Source of the DNA: Proteles cristata cristata
Taxonomy: Eukaryota; Chordata; Mammalia; Carnivora; Hyaenidae
Length of the DNA: 64,000 bases
Assembly (NCBI GenBank): GCA_017311185.1
Contig: JAESUZ010002878.1
Span: 62,001-126,000 of the forward strand
Direction of reading: 5' to 3'
Position 1 is the stretch's first letter, and each line of letters starts with the position of its first letter. Of this stretch, positions 1 to 12,383 are shown piece after piece. Below the pieces are notes generated by a model that saw nothing but the letters and a program-made list of their open reading frames with translations, did no database searches and had not been told where the DNA came from. Position numbers and translations under genes: made by a program.

Positions 1-163
1 TGAGATGTTTTTTTTTAATTCTAAATATAAGTGATATCATATAGTCTTTTTCTCTGACTTAATTTCACTTAGCATAATGCCCTCAAGGTCCATCCATGTT
101 GCTGCAAATGGCAGGATTTCCTTCTTTCTAGTAGCTGAATAATAATCCATCGGACATGTATGG

Positions 164-188
164 AATATATATATATATATATATATAT
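164..188. repeat. (TA)n microsatellite inside L1
   Basis: A pure TA tract interrupts the antisense L1 ORF2 C-terminal region. It probably grew from a short TATATA stretch in the element. A downstream TA/TG-rich tail continues to about 210. Confidence 0.85.
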
Positions 189-2870
189 GGTATATGCGTG
201 TATATATATGTACATACCACATCTTCTCTACCCATTCATCTGTGAATAGACATTTACATGCTTCTATGTTCTGACCACTGTGGATTATGCTGCAGTAAAC
301 ATGGTGGGGCAGATATCACTTAGAGATTCTGACTTTATTTCCTTTCAATATACAACCATAAGATTACTGATTATATGGAGGTACTCTTTTTAAATTTTTT
401 GAGGAATTTCCATACTATTTTACTGTTTTTTTAAGGAACCTCCATACTATTTTCCATAATGGCTATGGCAATTTATATTCCCACCAACTGCACACAAGGG
501 TCCTTTAAATTCCACATCTTTGGAACACAGGTTATCAAGTCTTTATTATGGTAATCATTCTGACAGATAATGAGTTGATATCTCATTGTGGTTTTGATTA
601 ACATTTCCCTGATTATTGAATTTCCCTGAATAATGAATTCACTGCTCAATTCCATCCAATGTTTTTTTGCATCTATCGATTCACATGGTCATCTTACTTT
701 TAACTTTTATTCTATGTATGTGTTATCACATTGATTCACTTCTGGATGATGAATTATCCTTATATCCCAAGGATAAATCTCACTTGATCACGGTATATCA
801 CCTCTAAATATCCTGTTGAATGCAGTTTAATATTTTGTTGAGATTTTTGTACATATTTTTATCAGGCCCGTAATTTCTTCTTCAGTGTCTTTATCCGACC
901 TTGGCAGAAGAGTAATGTTGACCTTGTGAAATGAGTCTTGGAGAATTCCCTCCTCTTTGCTGGAATTTAAAAAGAATTGGACTTAATTCTTATTTTAATG
1001 TTTGGGAGAATTCACCAGTGAAACTGTTTGGCCCGGGGCTTTTCTTTGGATGTTTTTGATTACTGATTTAATCTTGTTACTAATTACTTGTAGCTCTTAT
1101 GATCTTATGTATTTCTCTGGTATTATTTGTAATGTGTTCTTTTTCATTTGAGTCTTGATTTTTTTTTTCTTAATCTAACTTAAGTTTGTCAAATTTTGTA
1201 AAATCTTTCCAAAACCCAGCTCTTAGTCTTATTGCTTTTTTTAATTATTTTTTTTTTCCTGGCCTCTATTTCATTTACTTCTGTTTCTTGTTATTTCACC
1301 TCTAACCTTCTGTTAAATTTCTTCTTTTCTTTCTAGTTCCTTGAAGTATAAAGTAGGTTCTTTGGGATAGTCCTTTTTTCTTCATTTAGGTGTTTATCAC
1401 TATAAACTTCCCTGTTACCACATTTTTCTGCATCTGCATGCTTTAGGATGTTCTGTTTTATTATTTTTCTCAAGATATATTTTTACTTTCATTTTGTTTT
1501 TTTCTTGTTGATTGCTGATTGTTCAGTAGTGTGCTGTTTAACTGACACATATTTGTGAATTTTCCATTTTTCCTATTCCTGTTTATTACCTACTATTGTT
1601 GTAAACTATTTGTTTTGTGACCTGACATATGGTCTATCCTGGAGAATGTGCCATGTATGTCTCAGAAAAATGTGTATTCTGCTGTTGCATGAAATGTTCT
1701 ATGAAAGCCTATTAGGTCCATTTGGTCTATTGTATACTTCACATCCAACCTTTTTTAGTGATTTTCTGCCTGGATCATCTATCCACTGTTAAAAGTGGGG
1801 GTATTGAAGTACCCTACTATTTTTGTTGTCTATTTCTCCCTTTAGATTTGTTAGTATTTACTCAATACATTTAAGTGTTCCCATGCTGGGTGCCCATATA
1901 TTTATGACTGATACTTGTATTATATAATAATCCTTTATGTATCTTCTTACTATCTTTGGTTCAAAATGTGTTTTGTCTGATATCAGTATAGCTATGCCTG
2001 CTCTCTCAGTTTCCACTTGCATGAGATACTGTTTCCATCTCTTTGCTTTGAATCTACATGTTATGCCTTTAAAACTGAAGCAAATGTCCTGTAGGCAGCA
2101 TAGAGTCAGGTGAAGTTTTATGCATTCAGACACTCTATTCTTTTTGGTTGGATAATTTAACCATTTACATTTAGAGCAATTATTGACAGGGAGGGCTTTC
2201 TTACTATTTGCTGGCTGTTTCTACTTCCTTTGCTCCTTTTTTCCTGTTTTACTACCTTTCTTTGTGAATTAATGATCTTGCCTAATAGTATGTTTTGATT
2301 TCCTTCTTTTATTATGTTTTGTGTCTACTGTATGTTTTGTTTGTAGACACCGTGAGGATTACCTCAACATATTTATTATACAGCCATCTATTTTATACTA
2401 ATAATTTAACTTCAATTGTATACAAAGCTGGACCCTTGCTCTCCCTCTTTTTATGTTTCTTTTGTCACAATTTGCCTTTTTATTGTGTATTCATTAAGTA
2501 ATTATTACAACTACAGTTTTTATTCTTTTGTTTTGAAACCTTTTAATAGAATTAAATGGTTAATACACTACCTTATTACAGTAGTAAAGTATTCTGAATT
2601 TCTCTGCATAGTCACCTTTACCAATGTATGGAATACTTCCATGTTTTCATGTTATCCATTAGCATCCCTCTACTTCAACCTGAAGAATTTCTTTCAGCAT
2701 TTCTTCAAAATATGTCTGTTGGTGATGACCTCCTTCAACTTGTGTTTGTTTGGAAATGTCCTTTTATTTCCTTGATTTCTAAAGGAAAACTTTTGTCAAA
2801 TAAAGTATCCTCGGGGCACTGTCTGGTTTTGTTTCAGCACTCTGATTATAACACCCCACCCTCTTCTGTC

Positions 2871-3246
2871 TTATAAGTCTTCTGCTGAGAAATCAACTGC
2901 AAGTCCCATAGGTGGGAGCTCCCTTGTTAAGTTATAATCTATTTTCTTGCTGTCTTTGAGACTCTCTTTGGTTTTTAACAGTTTTATTATAATGTGTCTT
3001 AGCAAAATCTTTTCATGTGGAATTTTTTGGTGTCTTATGAGCTTGATAAACTCGGATTGCCAAATCTCTCCCAAGATTTGTGAAGTTCACAGCCATTATT
3101 TCTTTCTTAAGCTTTCTGCACCCCCTTGTCTCCTTCTGGGACTCCCAATATTCAGACTGTCTCTCGTAATGGTATCCTATAGTTCGTGTAGGATTTCTGC
3201 ACTTTCTTTTCATCTGTGGTCCAGATATCTTGATGAAATCACTCAA
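2871..3246 (-). pseudogene. L1 ORF1 C-terminal remnant
   Basis: Two overlapping minus-strand frames (2871-3074 and 3013-3246) together resemble the C-terminal half of L1 ORF1p, the RNA-binding chaperone of the L1 particle. Readable pieces include NFTNLGRDLAIRVYQAH, then RHIIIKLLKTKESLK, then LAVDFSAEDL, in the family's normal order. The change of frame between the pieces shows at least one indel. No start region or coiled coil is preserved, so it cannot make a working protein. Confidence 0.7.
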
Positions 3247-3259
3247 AAGTTTATTTTTA

Positions 3260-6035
3260 AAAATGGCATATAAACACAGGGAAACAATAAATTGTGCTAC
3301 TTTATATTTATTTCCACCTCATTATGCATACATGAAAACCTCTAACAGAGTAAGAGTGAAATAAGCGCACATTTGGGCAATCAAATGTATGATGTCAGGC
3401 GATAGTTTGGTATGCTTTCTGAATGAAGCTCATTTTGGAGCTCAAAATTTAATGATGTGTCTTCTTGAATTCGTAGGAAATAGTAGCCTGAAAATATAAA
3501 AATCCAGCACTTTTTCACCTAGAGTATCTCTAAGCCCATTAATCCAGATGAAACCTTCCTAAATAATGGAAAAGGCATGGCAACTCCACATACAACTTCA
3601 TCTGTATCCAAAACAAACCAAATTTTATATTTTTCAAAATAAGTTAGTTTGCTCCAGTCACAAATGTCTGAATGAATTCTGCTGAGCAACAAACCTGACA
3701 AAATGTTAACCTTATCTCTGTACACATTTAATGGTAAAAACATTCACAAAAAATAACAATACTTATGCTACTTGAAAGGTGATAAGCTGTTAATTCAGTA
3801 TCTCAAACTTCCATAAAGTCTAGCTCAGGATCCAGGTTTTGTCCCCCTAATTTCTGTCTCTTTCTTTCTTTTTTTTACGTTAGATCAAAAAATTCCATAG
3901 AAATAAAAATGTAGAGAAAACAAAGTTGCTCACCTATGATTATCAATCTGTAATACATATATTTTTTTTAAATTTTTCAACAGAACATACTCTTAGAATC
4001 TGTATTTGGTTTATTTAAACTGTCTTATTTTTTTAAAAAATAATTTAAAGTAAACAAGATATCGCCTTTGGCACTCTGAATGTGTGCTTGTTTCAACATA
4101 TAAATTTTTGGATGGTAAATTCTTTATTGTAACTTCTATATTACTTTCTTTCATTCTATTGAATTTTTACTTACAGTCACTGTGGATTGATCTTGTCTTC
4201 CAGGGAGAGATATTATCAGTGAACTCAGGCAAAAACTCTTAGGTACTATTCACATATTCTTTTCTGATTAAAAAAATAAGAAATACTTTTGAAAGTATTA
4301 TTTTAGTCTAGTAGGCTTATATACTTTGAGTTTCTACAAGTATGTTGGAAGTAATTCTCTACTGATATAGATTATCAAGTCTGAAGGGAAGGATAAGTGG
4401 TTTATCTATGCACAGTCTTAAAATCAGTGGAAATTTCTAGACTAAAATTCATGAATAAAGCTTTGATTACTTATAGGGTGGGTAATCACAAATTCTTGTT
4501 TAATTATAAAAAGAGGAACCAGTTGTTGAAGGTGGTAGGTTTATAGATACCCACTTGCTAGCTGATTTTTTTTTTTAATTTTTTTTATATAAGGAGTGCA
4601 GTAGGATCCGTTGGATTCTCTGTTCAGGTTGAAATTAAGATGCTGACTATACTGACTACCTATCTTCTCATCTGGAATCCAGGACTCTCTTTCAAGAACA
4701 TTTGGATTTAAAAAAAAGAGTTCCTTGAAGTTGGAGGACTGACATCCTTATTTATTCATTGACTGTTAAATGTTCTCAACTTCTAGAAGCCACCTACATT
4801 ACACATAAAATAATCCCCTGGATCTTCATGCCAGCCCCAGGGCATCAAATTCTTCTCCTGCTTCAAGTCTTTCTGCCAAAGCCAGAGAAAAATTCTGCTT
4901 TTGACTCAGTTCATAAGATTGGTTTATGTCTAACAAAATCCACTTCCCGTGTCATATAACATGATATGATCACAGGAGTAATGTTATGTCATACTAACAG
5001 GTTTAGGGTGACACAGCTTTGAGGAACCATCTTGCAATTCTGCCTATCACGGAGTGGACCCTAAGATCTTGAGATGAAAAAACCTCAAGAAACACGGAGG
5101 AGTACAGGAAGAAAAAAGGAGCAAAAGAAAAAAAGAGAATACCACAGATCTTTAACAAAACAATTGGTGATCAAGATAGAGACTTAAAATACCTATTTGT
5201 CTTGAATATATAGAATTCACTGTAGAAAGAAGTTGCAGAGGAAAAATGGAGTTACACATCTAAAGGCAAAACACTGGAGTATAAAGTGGGATTGTATCAG
5301 CATATTTTTCTTCAAGAAAACTTGGAAGAAATATAAATGGGACAGAAACTAAGAAAGTCAAGGATGAGATAGATTGAAGTTGCTTTTGTGTTGAGGAGAT
5401 TCAGGAAAGAGGAAAGGCTTAAAGAACTCTACAAAAAAGAATCAAGTTTGTAAGTAATCCCATGTAGAAAAGTTTTAAAAAATTAACCAAGCACATGAAC
5501 AAAGGATTAACAAAAAGCTTATGTGGATTTTGTTTTCTTATACAAAGTAAGTCTCCTTGCTTGTTTAATAACACATAAGTAAGTGGCTCTGACATTTTCC
5601 GTGTGTGCTAACATTTCTCCTGCTATGTGCCCTGCAGTCCCTCAATGTGTATCTTAATTGCATTCTGAGCATATTTTCCACAACAAAATGGTCTGAAAAG
5701 GTGGCCAAATATTTGAAATTACAGCACTCTGAATAGCTAGATACCTGGCTGGCATATTCAATTAACAGGGAAACCTCATTGAGGTTAGGATTTAAACTGT
5801 TAAGCTTAGAGTAATTAAAAGATACATGATCAATATGTTACAGTCTTTTCTGTCAATTTAGCAGCTGAAATGCACAAATATCTACTTTTTCAATGGTCAT
5901 TTTAATGAAATAACTATATGTTCCATTTATTTGTAACTGATTGGCAAAAGACTCAAAATGAGCTCAGGAAACCCAAACATGCTTTCTAGTTCAAAATACA
6001 AACTTAACATTAGAATTAATTATCAACGCATTCAA
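3260..6035. other. Unique AT-rich sequence, no gene seen
   Basis: No recognisable repeat, splice-flanked ORF or CpG cluster was found in this 2.8 kb. The small open frames at 3519-3743 (minus) and 4759-4959 (plus) have no recognisable domains. Purine-rich sequence lies at about 5060-5460. Confidence 0.5.
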
Positions 6036-6198
6036 ATTTTTTAAAAAATATATTTTAATGTTTTATTTATTTCTGAGAGAGAGAGAGAGAGAGAGCATGA
6101 GCAGGGGAGGGTCAGAGAGAGAGGGAGACATAGCATCTGAAACAGGCTCCAGGCTCTGAGCTAGCTGTCAGCACAGAGCCTGATGCGGGCTTGAACCA
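6036..6198 (-). mobile_element. CAN-type SINE, 5'-truncated
   Basis: The T-rich reversed tail (6036-6070) is followed by a (GA)n tract, the antisense CT-rich body with GAGCAGGGGAGGGTCAGAG, and the conserved CAGGCTCCAGGCTCTGAG block. The copy stops inside the B box (GGGCTTGAACC), so the tRNA-derived head with its A box is missing. It has no internal pol III promoter and is a dead copy. Confidence 0.9.
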
Positions 6199-6430
6199 TC
6201 TTTCCTATTCTATCAAAAAGGAAATATGACATTTCCCCATATTTTGTCATTTCTATTAACACATACCCATACGCACATGCCTGAAAACACCTTTATAAAT
6301 GACTATTTTATATAAGAGCATTGTGTGTATTATTTAAAATGATAGTTATACATTTGGGAGAACAAAACCCCTCAAAACACTGGAAGAAAAAATGTTCACC
6401 TGAAGAAAAGTTAAGATGGAGATGAGTCTT

Positions 6431-6649
6431 GGGCTGCCTGGGTGGCTCAGTTGGTTTAACATTTGACTTTGGCTCAGGTCATGATCTCAGGGTCGTGTGT
6501 TTGAGCCCCACATTGGTCTCTGTGCTGTCCGCTCAGAGCCTGGAGCTGCTTCATATTCTGTGTCTCCCTCTCTTTCTGCCCCTCCCCTGCTCACATTTTA
6601 TCATTCTCTCTCTCTCAAAAATAAACAAAAAATTAAAAAAAAGAAAGAA
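6431..6649 (+). mobile_element. CAN-type SINE, full length
   Basis: The head GGGCTGCCTGGGTGGCTCAG, A-box region, B-box-like GTTTGAGCCCC, CT-rich body and A-rich tail are all present. Imperfect flanking direct repeats (ATGGAGATGAGTCTT at 6416-6430 and ATGGAGACAAGTCAT at 6650-6664) look like a diverged TSD. With the truncated copy at 6036-6198 it forms an inverted SINE pair about 230 bp apart. Confidence 0.9.
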
Positions 6650-6921
6650 ATGGAGACAAGTCATTCAAATACTCTGTGTGTGTAACAACATACTAGGCAT
6701 TGTAATTAGATCTAATAATTAAAGATAATTTCATGATTCCAAAGCATGATAGACAAAATAGTGGTCCCTCAAAGATGTCCATTTCCTAATACCTAGAATT
6801 GGTGGTTATGCTTCTTTACATGGCAAATGGACTCTCAGCTATTAATAGAGATGAGAAGATTATCCTGGATTATGTAGATGGGCCCAACATAATCACAAAG
6901 GTTGCTATAAAATGGAGGCAA

Positions 6922-7103
6922 GGGGCACTTGGGTGCTCAGTTGGTTAGTGTCCAACTCTTGATTTCAGCTAAGGTTATAATATGGCTGTGGCCCAAGCCC
7001 CACAAAGGGCCCTGTGCTGATAACATGGAGCCTGCTTGAGAGCCTTGCTCACCCTCTCTCTACCCCTCCCCCCACTCAACGCACACTTTAAAAAGAAAAA
7101 AAT
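6922..7103 (+). mobile_element. Older, diverged CAN-type SINE inside the MLT1 LTR
   Basis: The head GGGGCACTTGGGTGCTCAG, the motif CAACTCTTGATTTCAGCT and the body with GGAGCCTGCTTGAGA identify a diverged copy of the older CAN-SINE type. The B box is degraded (GGCCCAAGCCCCAC). The copy sits between two blocks of the MLT1 LTR, so it post-dates that LTR. The TSD is not clear. Confidence 0.8.
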
Positions 7104-7306
7104 GAGGGAGAGAGACAAGAAGATTGGAGTCAGAGAAGGAGGTACAATGACTGAAGCAGAGGTCCAGGTAATGTAAGGATGGGATCATGGGAGCATGAGA
7201 GAAGAAATGAAAATGACCTTTAGAAGCTAGAAAAGGCAAAAGAACAGATCCCTAATTCTTGTCCCCTCCCTTTCCCACTAGGCTATTCAAAAGAAATGCA
7301 GCCCTT

Positions 7307-7521
7307 CTCAGGGCGCCTGGGTGGCTTAGTCAGTTAAGCGTCCAACTTTCGCTTAGGTCATGATCTCGTGGTTCGTGGGTTCGAGCCCCGCGTCGGGCTC
7401 TGTGCTGACTGCCAGCTCAGAGCCTGGAGCCTGTTTCAGTCTGCGACTCCCTCTCTCTCTGACCGTCCCCTGCTCATGCTGTCTCTCGCTCTCTCTCTCC
7501 TAGAAATAAAAAAAAAAAAAG
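7307..7521 (+). mobile_element. Young CAN-type SINE with perfect 18-bp TSD
   Basis: This is nearly intact, with GGGCGCCTGGGTGGCTTAG, an unbroken B box (GGTTCGAGCCC), CT-rich body and A tail. The direct repeat AAAAGAAATGCAGCCCTT is perfect and occurs at 7289-7306 and 7522-7539, splitting the MLT1 LTR. It carries CTTAGGTCATGATCTC, CTGACTGCCAGCTCAGAG and CTCCTAGAAATAAA, which mark a subfamily shared with the copies at 14056 and 39972. It is one of the youngest copies here. Confidence 0.95.
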
Positions 7522-7822
7522 AAAAGAAATGCAGCCCTTGTGACTGCTTGTAGATTTCTCATCTCTAGAACTCTAACATTAATACATTTCTGTGTTTTTT
7601 TTAAACTACTAAGTTTGTGGCAATTTATTACAGTAGTAATAAGAAACTATTACATCAAGTACATTCTAATATAACTAACCACACTCAGGGCAAGTGTTTT
7701 TTTTTTTTCCATAATTATAGTTGTACCATAAAAATATTTAGCTTACAATTTTAAATAGTGGTAATTTTTAAGTTGATGACACATTTCAGAAAGAGAGAAA
7801 ATTCTCAGGATTCCCTGTCACC

Positions 7823-8049
7823 ATTTTTTAAATTATTATTATTTTTAATATTTATTTTTGAGAGAGAGAGACAGAGTGCGAGTCCGGGAGGGACACAGAC
7901 AGAGGGAGACACAGAATCTGAAGCAGGTTCCAGGCTCTGAGCTGTCAGGAGAGAGCCCGACGCAGGGCTCAAACTCATGAACCACGAGATCATGACTGGA
8001 GCCAAAGTCAGATGCTTAACAGACTGAGCCATCCAGGCTCCGGGATGTG
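7823..8049 (-). mobile_element. CAN-type SINE, full length, 16-bp TSD
   Basis: This is an antisense copy with reversed T-rich tail, (GA)n, body and tRNA-like head ending GCCATCCAGGCTCC. The perfect direct repeat AGGATTCCCTGTCACC occurs at 7807-7822 and 8050-8065. It lies about 300 bp from the oppositely oriented SINE at 7307-7521. Confidence 0.95.
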
Positions 8050-8627
8050 AGGATTCCCTGTCACCTTTTTAAATAATCAATAATTAGATTCATCCTACTT
8101 CTAGTAGAAAGTAAAGGTCTAGTAGGAGGAATTTAGTAACATGCATACACCAACGACAAGAACACCTCATCAAGATCTGTGTTTCTAGGTACCTCTGGCC
8201 ACACAATTCTACAGAACATGACCTTGTCTCACAACAGCCCTCTCTGTTTGGGTGGCCTACATATTGAAAACTGGACTCATTTACTGGCTATAATCATCAC
8301 CAATCCTGTCCTCATTGCTGAAGTCTTTCTTGTCCTTCCTGCTCTCTGCCCTGTCCTCCTGCTGAGGATGAGACTTCAGACACCTATGATCTAGCCTGCA
8401 GGCATCTCCTAAGATGCAATCCCAGCACTTTGCCATTTGACAACCACAAATCTCTATTCCTTTCTCCTGTTTCTAACAGGAGAAATCATTCTTTGTTACT
8501 CTCCAAGGTACTCTGCAAGGAAATTTAGGGAACTTCCACTTACATATGTAGCACTGATCTCCTGCTTTTTCCTCTCTGTTCTCTCCTCAAATCCCACTAA
8601 TAAACAATAAAAATATTTCTTTTGTAT

Positions 8628-8722
8628 CCCAACTTCTCTTTCTGCCCCTCTTCCACTCATGTTTTTTTTTTCCCTCTCTGTCAAAAAACAAACTTAAAAA
8701 AAAATAAAATAAAAAATAAATT
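8628..8722 (+). mobile_element. Probable 3' fragment of a CAN-type SINE
   Basis: CTTTCTGCCCCTCTTCCACT followed by a TC-rich stretch, CTCTGTCAAAAAACAAACTT and an A-rich tail resembles the last third of the SINE. The tRNA head is absent. Low-complexity sequence could imitate it. Confidence 0.45.
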
Positions 8723-9429
8723 AAATTCCAACAAGGAAAGAAAGAAGGGAAAGAGGGACAAGTAAGATAAGGAATTTCAACAAATTTTGAAGGAAAGTGG
8801 ATAGGTGAGGGAAACGAACTTAGCAGAGAAGGAAAGATAAGTCTCAAGGGAATGGAGCCAATGAAAGGCTGGTAAATTTATCCCACAAGAAAATAACCTG
8901 CAGAACTCTGGAGGCAAGAACTATTTCTGAAGGCCAGAATGTAAGAGTTGTGAATGAAAACTCTTATATGAAAATAGTATGACTGATGCCACCAGATTTT
9001 TTCCCTAAGACTTTGTACCAGGAAAATGTAGATTTCCCACTGCAGCATAACAGAGGAAGTAGACTCTCTGAGAAGGCTGAATCAGTAAAGGCTCTGGAAT
9101 CAAAGAACTAAACACAGAGGAGGAAAGGAATGAATGATTAATGCCAGCCTGCAAAGCACATAGTGAAATCCTTCTGCTCTTTTCTTCAACCTATTTTACA
9201 GGATTCTTTCTGGGTAGTGTAACAGACCAAACGTCAAAAGAGAATGACTTCAATTTGCCCAGTGGATTCACACACTCTCTTACTAACTACCCTATGGTAA
9301 AACTCTATTCTGCAAATGAGACCTTTCCACTAAGGTCTCATTCCACATAGCTCCCATTGCTATGTTAGTGCCTTGTTTTAATTATAGTGTTCCAGAGATC
9401 ACCATACATGTATCCATACCAAAAGCAAA

Positions 9430-9469
9430 AGGAAAAAAAAAAAAAAAAAAAAAGAAAGAAAGAAAGAAA
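9430..9469. repeat. Poly-A / (GAAA)n tract
   Basis: About 20 A residues pass into four GAAA units. No LINE or SINE body precedes the tract, so it is either a microsatellite or the tail of an insertion too old to read. Confidence 0.8.
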
Positions 9470-12131
9470 ATAACCCTCAGAATAAATAAGCAAAGTTTTT
9501 AGGTTAAACAATTCAAGTAAATCCATAAAATCAGGCAACATTAAAAAAGAAAATGCATTCTTTAAAAACACATTGCAATGCTATGCAAAATGGATATTCA
9601 GAAAATAAAACAAAATACAAGAAAACAACAAATATATCTCTGGTCCATGAGGTATAAAGTTATTGGTATATGTGACTTTTTCGTAATGCTATTACAGAGA
9701 AAGGGTCACCTCTCTTTCCCCTCGTCTTCCTGCTGCCTGACATGTATGCAAGTGGCTGGACCAGCCATAGTAAATGATAAAATGAAAGCCACGTACTGAA
9801 ATGGTAGAGAATTAGAAGTAAATGAACTAGATCTCAGATATTGTGGAGCTTTCATGTCAGCCCTCAACTGACAATATTTAGCTATATGAAGAGAGAACTA
9901 TTTGCTTGAAGCCACTGTTATTCATTCTCTTAAGATACTGATTGATAATGGTAGACAGTTGATATTGTTTTGACAAGCACACTGACACCGAAAAGGAAAA
10001 AAAGGGAAATGATGCAAACAAATATTGGGAGCAAGTAGCTAGTAAATGTCACAAAACTAATAGCAAAAAATATACAGTTTCAACCAAAATACCAATAAAT
10101 TTTATATTATAATCAAAATATGGATATCAATTTTAATGAAAATGTTAAAAGATATAAGGAATATATCAAATGATATAAAAACCATTTAAGAATAGCAAGG
10201 CCTCAAAATGTTTTCCTTTATTCACTGTTTTTCAGAAAAGCCACAACAGAATATGTTTGTAGCCACCATAAAAATGATAAAAGTGGACCGTGAATATAAT
10301 GTGGGAGCCAGGAGACAAGTATTCAATACAGGACAAAGGTCCAAGGAGGAACACAATAAAAAAGTTCTATTACTTTTTTAAGTAGTGGTTTGTCAGGTCT
10401 AGAACACAATCAAGTCAAAATGCAAGATGAACACCGAGTGTTTCAGGAAAAGTGAGTCAAAAAAAAAATAAGATGGATAGTCTCCCTGATAAAACATTTG
10501 AGCATGTTGACATGAGTTTCATAGTTCTCTCAGACAGTCTGGGTTAATCGGTCAGTGACAGGCAGAAAGAGAAAACACACACATGCACACACACAAATGA
10601 AAAAATCATTAGCATCAAGAAAAGCAGAAAGCTGTCCAAAACAGAAACTGTAATCACACTAAATGATGGGAACCAGTTTACATACTCTTTATAAATGTAA
10701 AAATGTAATCATCAAATACTGAGCCAGACACGGAGATGCCTGGGTATTGGGAAGTGTGTGGCAAGGAACCTGGGGAGAGGACCCTGAAGAAGGTTACGGT
10801 CTCACCTGCTACAGTAGACAGCCAACTGTTGAAAAATGGAAAAACTTAGAAATGGTAAAATAAGGTAATCCAGTACTTAGAAATAAAAGAAACATGCCAG
10901 AAGAAATAGATAAGTGAATTACATTGCATAGGTTTGCCTCGAGGGAGTAGAAATCAGAGATATGATGAAATCAGAGATAAGAAACTGTTATTGTTAGACA
11001 GCTTATAGTGCTATTATTTTCATAGATAAAACCACACTTTGTCATTAAAAAACTCCTCATTTTCCTACATTCTTGCTTTCATTTCCGCCACATAAAGAAA
11101 TACAGATTCTCTACCTGCTTGGAAATGGAAGAGCACACCAGAAAAATTTCCTGTCCTATCAGTCGTAATGTGCCCACAGGACTTCAGTTTGGATCAATGT
11201 CAGTCTATTAGAGAGAAAATAAGGAAGCTTTGCTTTCTGGTCCCCTGGGCATCGGCTATCCTGGCCCCTGCCCATACTCAATCAGCAACTACACCCCAAT
11301 ATTTCAGTAAGACAGTACTGAAGTAACACAGGAACCTAGATTTACTAATCAAATGTATTCCATAGACTTAGTGTATTGCGAATCTCTTAACCGAAATTAA
11401 AATACGAGACACATTTCATATTAATTTCCCTGGAGACATTGGCAAAGTATTTATATTCTTCCATCTTCAAATAATTTAATAGCACTGAATTATAGTCAAT
11501 ACTTCTATGTAGTTGATAATAATGTAAAAATGTTTCTATTACTTAAAAAATATTATGTTACTGTGGAATGTGATTAAGAAATCATTTATACCTTTACTTT
11601 TTCAGTCTGTCTTTGCTTCTTTCTCTCTTTCCTTCCTTTCCTCTCTCTTTCTCTTTATAAAGTTTCCCTTAAAGAATAATTTTATTTCTTCCAGAAATAG
11701 ATTACAGGTATATTACTTTCAAACAATCCCAGAGCTAACTTCATCAATCGAAGAATGGAGAGTGCATCTATAATGAATTGAAGCCTATATCTCTGTTACC
11801 AAATGGATCTAAAGTGGCATCTCAGGGCCCTGTTAATGAGATTGTTCTTAAGTGAGGGAATCTGGTAATAGGATCATACAAATTAGATCATTTAGAGATA
11901 ATGTTAATATAAATTAAATTAATTAGTTTTCAATTTGCCCTTCACCAGCAAAAAAATAAAAGGGTTAACTAGTAACAAAGAGTTATCCTAATGATGAAAT
12001 ACCATATTTTAGGATCAAAGTCTAGAATCTGCACATTGGAAAGTTAATAGAACAAATAGCTGTGTGCTGAAAAAAGGCATTTGTAACACAAATATTTTCA
12101 AGCCCATCAACAACTGATTCTCGTTTTTCTT

Positions 12132-12161
12132 TTTTTTAATTTTTTAATATTTTATTTATTT

Positions 12162-12197
<36 letters not shown>

Positions 12198-12366
12198 CAG
12201 CGTGAGCAGGGGAGGGGCAGAGAGAGAGGGAGACACAGAATCTGAAACAGGCTCCAGGCTCTGATCTGTCAGCACAGAGCCCAACGTGGGGCTCGAACCC
12301 ACGAACCACGAGATCATGACCTGAGCCGAAGTCAGACACTTAACCACTGAGCCACCCAGGTGCCCT
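12132..12366 (-). mobile_element. CAN-type SINE, full length, long (GA)n
   Basis: The copy has an intact antisense head (GAGCCACCCAGGTGCCC), B box (GGGCTCGAACCC) and body, with a (GA)n expansion at about 12163-12195. The direct repeat TGATTCTCGTTTTTCTT (12115-12131) and TGATTCTTGTTTTTCTT (12367-12383) is a 17-bp TSD with one mismatch. Confidence 0.95.
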
Positions 12367-12383
12367 TGATTCTTGTTTTTCTT

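Larger units (their letters stand above)
1..3255 (-). mobile_element. Old L1 LINE, antisense, 3' end at left and running off the window
   Basis: Read on the minus strand this is a decayed LINE-1. The ORF2 C-terminus lies at about 60-560, where peptides such as AATWMDLEGIMLSEI are readable. Reverse-transcriptase and linker sequence follows at about 640-1300, endonuclease-domain sequence at about 1600-2150, and an ORF1-ORF2 spacer at about 2160-2600. The ORF1 C-terminus lies at about 2680-3250, with RHIIIKLLKTKE and SAEDL visible. All reading frames are broken by stops and indels. ORF2 covers about 2.1 kb against about 3.8 kb in a full-length element, so an internal part is missing, most likely around 560-680. 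The element is ancient and not mobile. Confidence 0.85.
6745..7660 (+). mobile_element. MLT1-type ERVL-MaLR solo LTR, split by two SINEs
   Basis: Three separated pieces together read as one mammalian MaLR LTR. The first starts GTCCCTCAAAGATGTCC and has the GATTATCCTGGATTAT and GGGCCCAACATAATCAC blocks. The second has GAAGCAGAGGTCCAGGTAATG and TTAGAAGCTAGAAAAGGCA. The last has CTACTAAGTTTGTGGCAATT and ends near TATTACA. The SINEs at 6922-7103 and 7307-7521 account for the gaps. No internal retroviral sequence is attached, so this is a solo LTR. Its edges are approximate. Confidence 0.7.
8066..12114. other. Mostly unique AT-rich sequence
   Basis: Apart from a SINE tail fragment near 8628 and an A/GAAA tract near 9430, nothing was recognised. 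The small ORFs at 8179-8394, 9141-9350 and 9578-9799 show no domains. A short CA-rich patch occurs near 10577-10592. Confidence 0.5.

Noticed and set aside
7307..7380. tRNA-like sequence with A and B boxes
   Set aside because: It is the tRNA-derived head of a SINE. It lacks a proper cloverleaf end and is repeated throughout the window, so it is not a tRNA gene.
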